From: Bacillota bacterium
GTDB taxonomy: Bacteria > Bacillota > UBA4882 > UBA8346
Direction of reading: 5' to 3'
Assembly (NCBI GenBank): GCA_023401925.1
Contig: JAEXDA010000044.1
Location: 262,413-326,412, forward strand
DNA length: 64,000 nt
This document shows, one piece after another, positions 62,911 through 64,000 of this stretch (its first letter is position 1; each line of letters opens with the position of its first letter). Made by a program: the position numbers and the translations under genes. The notes below the pieces were generated by a model. The model did no database searches and had not been told where the DNA came from. It saw only the letters and a list, made by a program, of their open reading frames with translations.

Positions 62911-63741
62911 TTATTGTTTACCCTCCAAATCCTTATGATTTGAGTTGTGAATATGTTGTAATGATAACTTCACCATTGTTCGTACCTTATCATCGGAATC
63001 ATTCATAACCATTTCAAGATACTCTTCTGCTGTTTTGGTTCCTATCTGCCCTAGGCTTCGTGCCGCTTCCCAGCGGTACTGGGGTATATCCCCGTTCAGC
63101 AAAATATGTTTTAAAAGTTGATGCGTTCGAGGATTGGGAAATGCTTGCAACGCCCGGAGAACCTTCCATACAATGAGTTCATTTTGATGATACTCCGCCA
63201 TTATCCTTACTAAGTTGTCAAACGAACTCTGGTCCTGGGAGTAAAACGAAATATGTCCGATTGCGTCGATGATTTCGCTAACCTCCGGTTCATCGCTTTC
63301 CAACAAAAATTCATTCAATTTTTCCAAAGCCGGTATTCCCATTCGAATGATACTGCGAATGATTATATCCCGGGGCAAAGGATAGTTCCATTTTTGAAAG
63401 ATTTCACTTGGCAAGTCTTGATATTGATTACCCCCAATCTTACCGACGTATTTCATCATCTCCGGTATTGCCCCTGCTCCAATCGAGCTTAAGGCATCAG
63501 AGATAGCGATTCTTACGTATAAAGCCTTTTCTTTCTTCAATCGAAAACATAAATCCGGGACTGCGGCCAAGAATTTTCGTTTGCCGAGAATTTGCGCTGC
63601 TGCAGTGCGGATTTGGGAATTCCTACTATCTAGAAATGCCGTCAACTCTTGATCAGAATAGCCCTCAAATCCCTCTGCGAAGTCAGCCGTAATTTCTCCT
63701 CTTCCTTCGCGGGCCTGTCTTTTCACATCCGATTTATTCAT
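62911..63741 (-). CDS. HEAT-repeat protein
   Basis: A 276-residue helical-repeat protein. Repeats include IRTAAAQILGKRKFLAAVPDL, VRIAISDALSSIGAGAIPEM, YRWEAARSLGQIGTKTAEEY and VRTMVKLSLQHIH. HEAT proteins act as binding scaffolds. No catalytic motif was seen. ATG follows GGGGAAA at a short distance. It pairs with the GNAT-YoaP gene downstream. Confidence 0.8.
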   Translation of the reverse strand: MNKSDVKRQAREGRGEITADFAEGFEGYSDQELTAFLDSRNSQIRTAAAQILGKRKFLAAVPDLCFRLKKEKALYVRIAISDALSSIGAGAIPEMMKYVGKIGGNQYQDLPSEIFQKWNYPLPRDIIIRSIIRMGIPALEKLNEFLLESDEPEVSEIIDAIGHISFYSQDQSSFDNLVRIMAEYHQNELIVWKVLRALQAFPNPRTHQLLKHILLNGDIPQYRWEAARSLGQIGTKTAEEYLEMVMNDSDDKVRTMVKLSLQHIHNSNHKDLEGKQ

Positions 63742-64000
63742 TGAATTTCCCCAAGCCGATCCAGAGCTTTATAAACCTTTTTAACCCTCACCATCTGCTA
63801 TTCATTACCCATATCGTTGGAAAATAAATGCATTATATTAATGAATATCGCGAAACTGGACATGTTTGTAGTCGATTTCGTCCACCGCGGGGTAAACCCC
63901 ACGGCTAAGTAGCAAAAAGCGTTTTAAAGCCCGGATTTACCGGGCTCCGTGATGCTTCGAAGCAATGAGTGGCAAAGATTAGCCGATCCCCAGAGGGGAT
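63742..64000. other. Right-edge region with consecutive hairpins
   Basis: No gene is supported. Four hairpins follow each other: CCGCGGGGT/ACCCCACGG (63885-63904, one mismatch), AGCCCGG/CCGGGCT (63928-63946), the palindrome TGCTTCGAAGCA (63953-63964) and ATCCCC/GGGGAT (63986-64000). The array may continue outside the window. Confidence 0.55.

Overview
The window looks like the chromosome of an endospore-forming, plant-polysaccharide-degrading member of the Bacillota. The evidence is YesM/YesN-type two-component systems beside carbohydrate ABC operons, a guanidine-I riboswitch, a gamma-SASP-like small protein, a YqhH/YqhG pair, an MrfA-type helicase and strong Shine-Dalgarno sites with frequent GTG/TTG starts. 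One secreted protein ends in a beta-barrel-like C-terminal aromatic signature. That would fit a lineage with an outer membrane, but it is only a hint. Species cannot be named from the sequence.

Layout. (1) 1-7.5 kb, minus strand: the start of a GH43-like glycosidase, a YesM/YesN two-component pair and an LplABC-type sugar ABC operon. Two copies of a 22-bp-spaced direct repeat (upstream of the glycosidase and of the ABC operon) look like the operators of the AraC-type response regulator. (2) 7.7-11.2 kb: a Fic remnant, tRNA-Glu(CTC), tRNA-Gln(CTG), a structured repeat region and gltX. (3) 11.3-23.7 kb, minus strand: a compact polyketide cluster. It holds a 2149-residue FAAL-ACP-KS-DH-KR-ACP synthase without AT, a free-standing AT, a DUF98/Rv2949c-like chorismate lyase, a CAT-fold acyltransferase, a geranylgeranyl-reductase-like flavoprotein, a broken amidohydrolase, a DinB-like protein and a fused double tautomerase. 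The content resembles the p-hydroxybenzoate-primed stage of mycobacterial phenolic glycolipid synthesis. (4) 24-35 kb, minus strand: GH3 beta-glucosidase, GH31 alpha-xylosidase/glucosidase, MalEFG-type ABC transporter and a second YesN/YesM pair, probably for xyloglucan- or alpha-glucoside-type oligosaccharides. (5) 35.4-45 kb: SASP-like and zinc-ribbon microgenes, mtnA-mtnP-mrfA, then on the plus strand a P-loop kinase, aminotransferase, P1 peptidase, coaBC and a frameshifted TudS-like gene, ending in a scar with HicA and serine-recombinase remnants. (6) 45.6-49.7 kb: QueD-like protein, Fur-family regulator, a secreted GH11-CBM xylanase behind a near-perfect palindromic operator, a zinc-ribbon protein, and a Gdx/SugE exporter under a guanidine-I riboswitch. 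(7) 49.9-55.4 kb: a putative envelope cAMP module (lipoprotein, coiled-coil membrane protein, membrane class III cyclase, barrel-like protein) with a divergent cyclic-nucleotide-binding protein. (8) 55.4-64 kb: DUF3307 protein, yqhH and yqhG separated by an S41 protease gene, rsmE, GNAT-YoaP and HEAT-repeat genes, and a run of hairpins at the right edge.

The most interesting candidates for undescribed biology are the chorismate-lyase/trans-AT polyketide cluster and the envelope cyclase module. Functions were assigned by reading motifs, not by database search.
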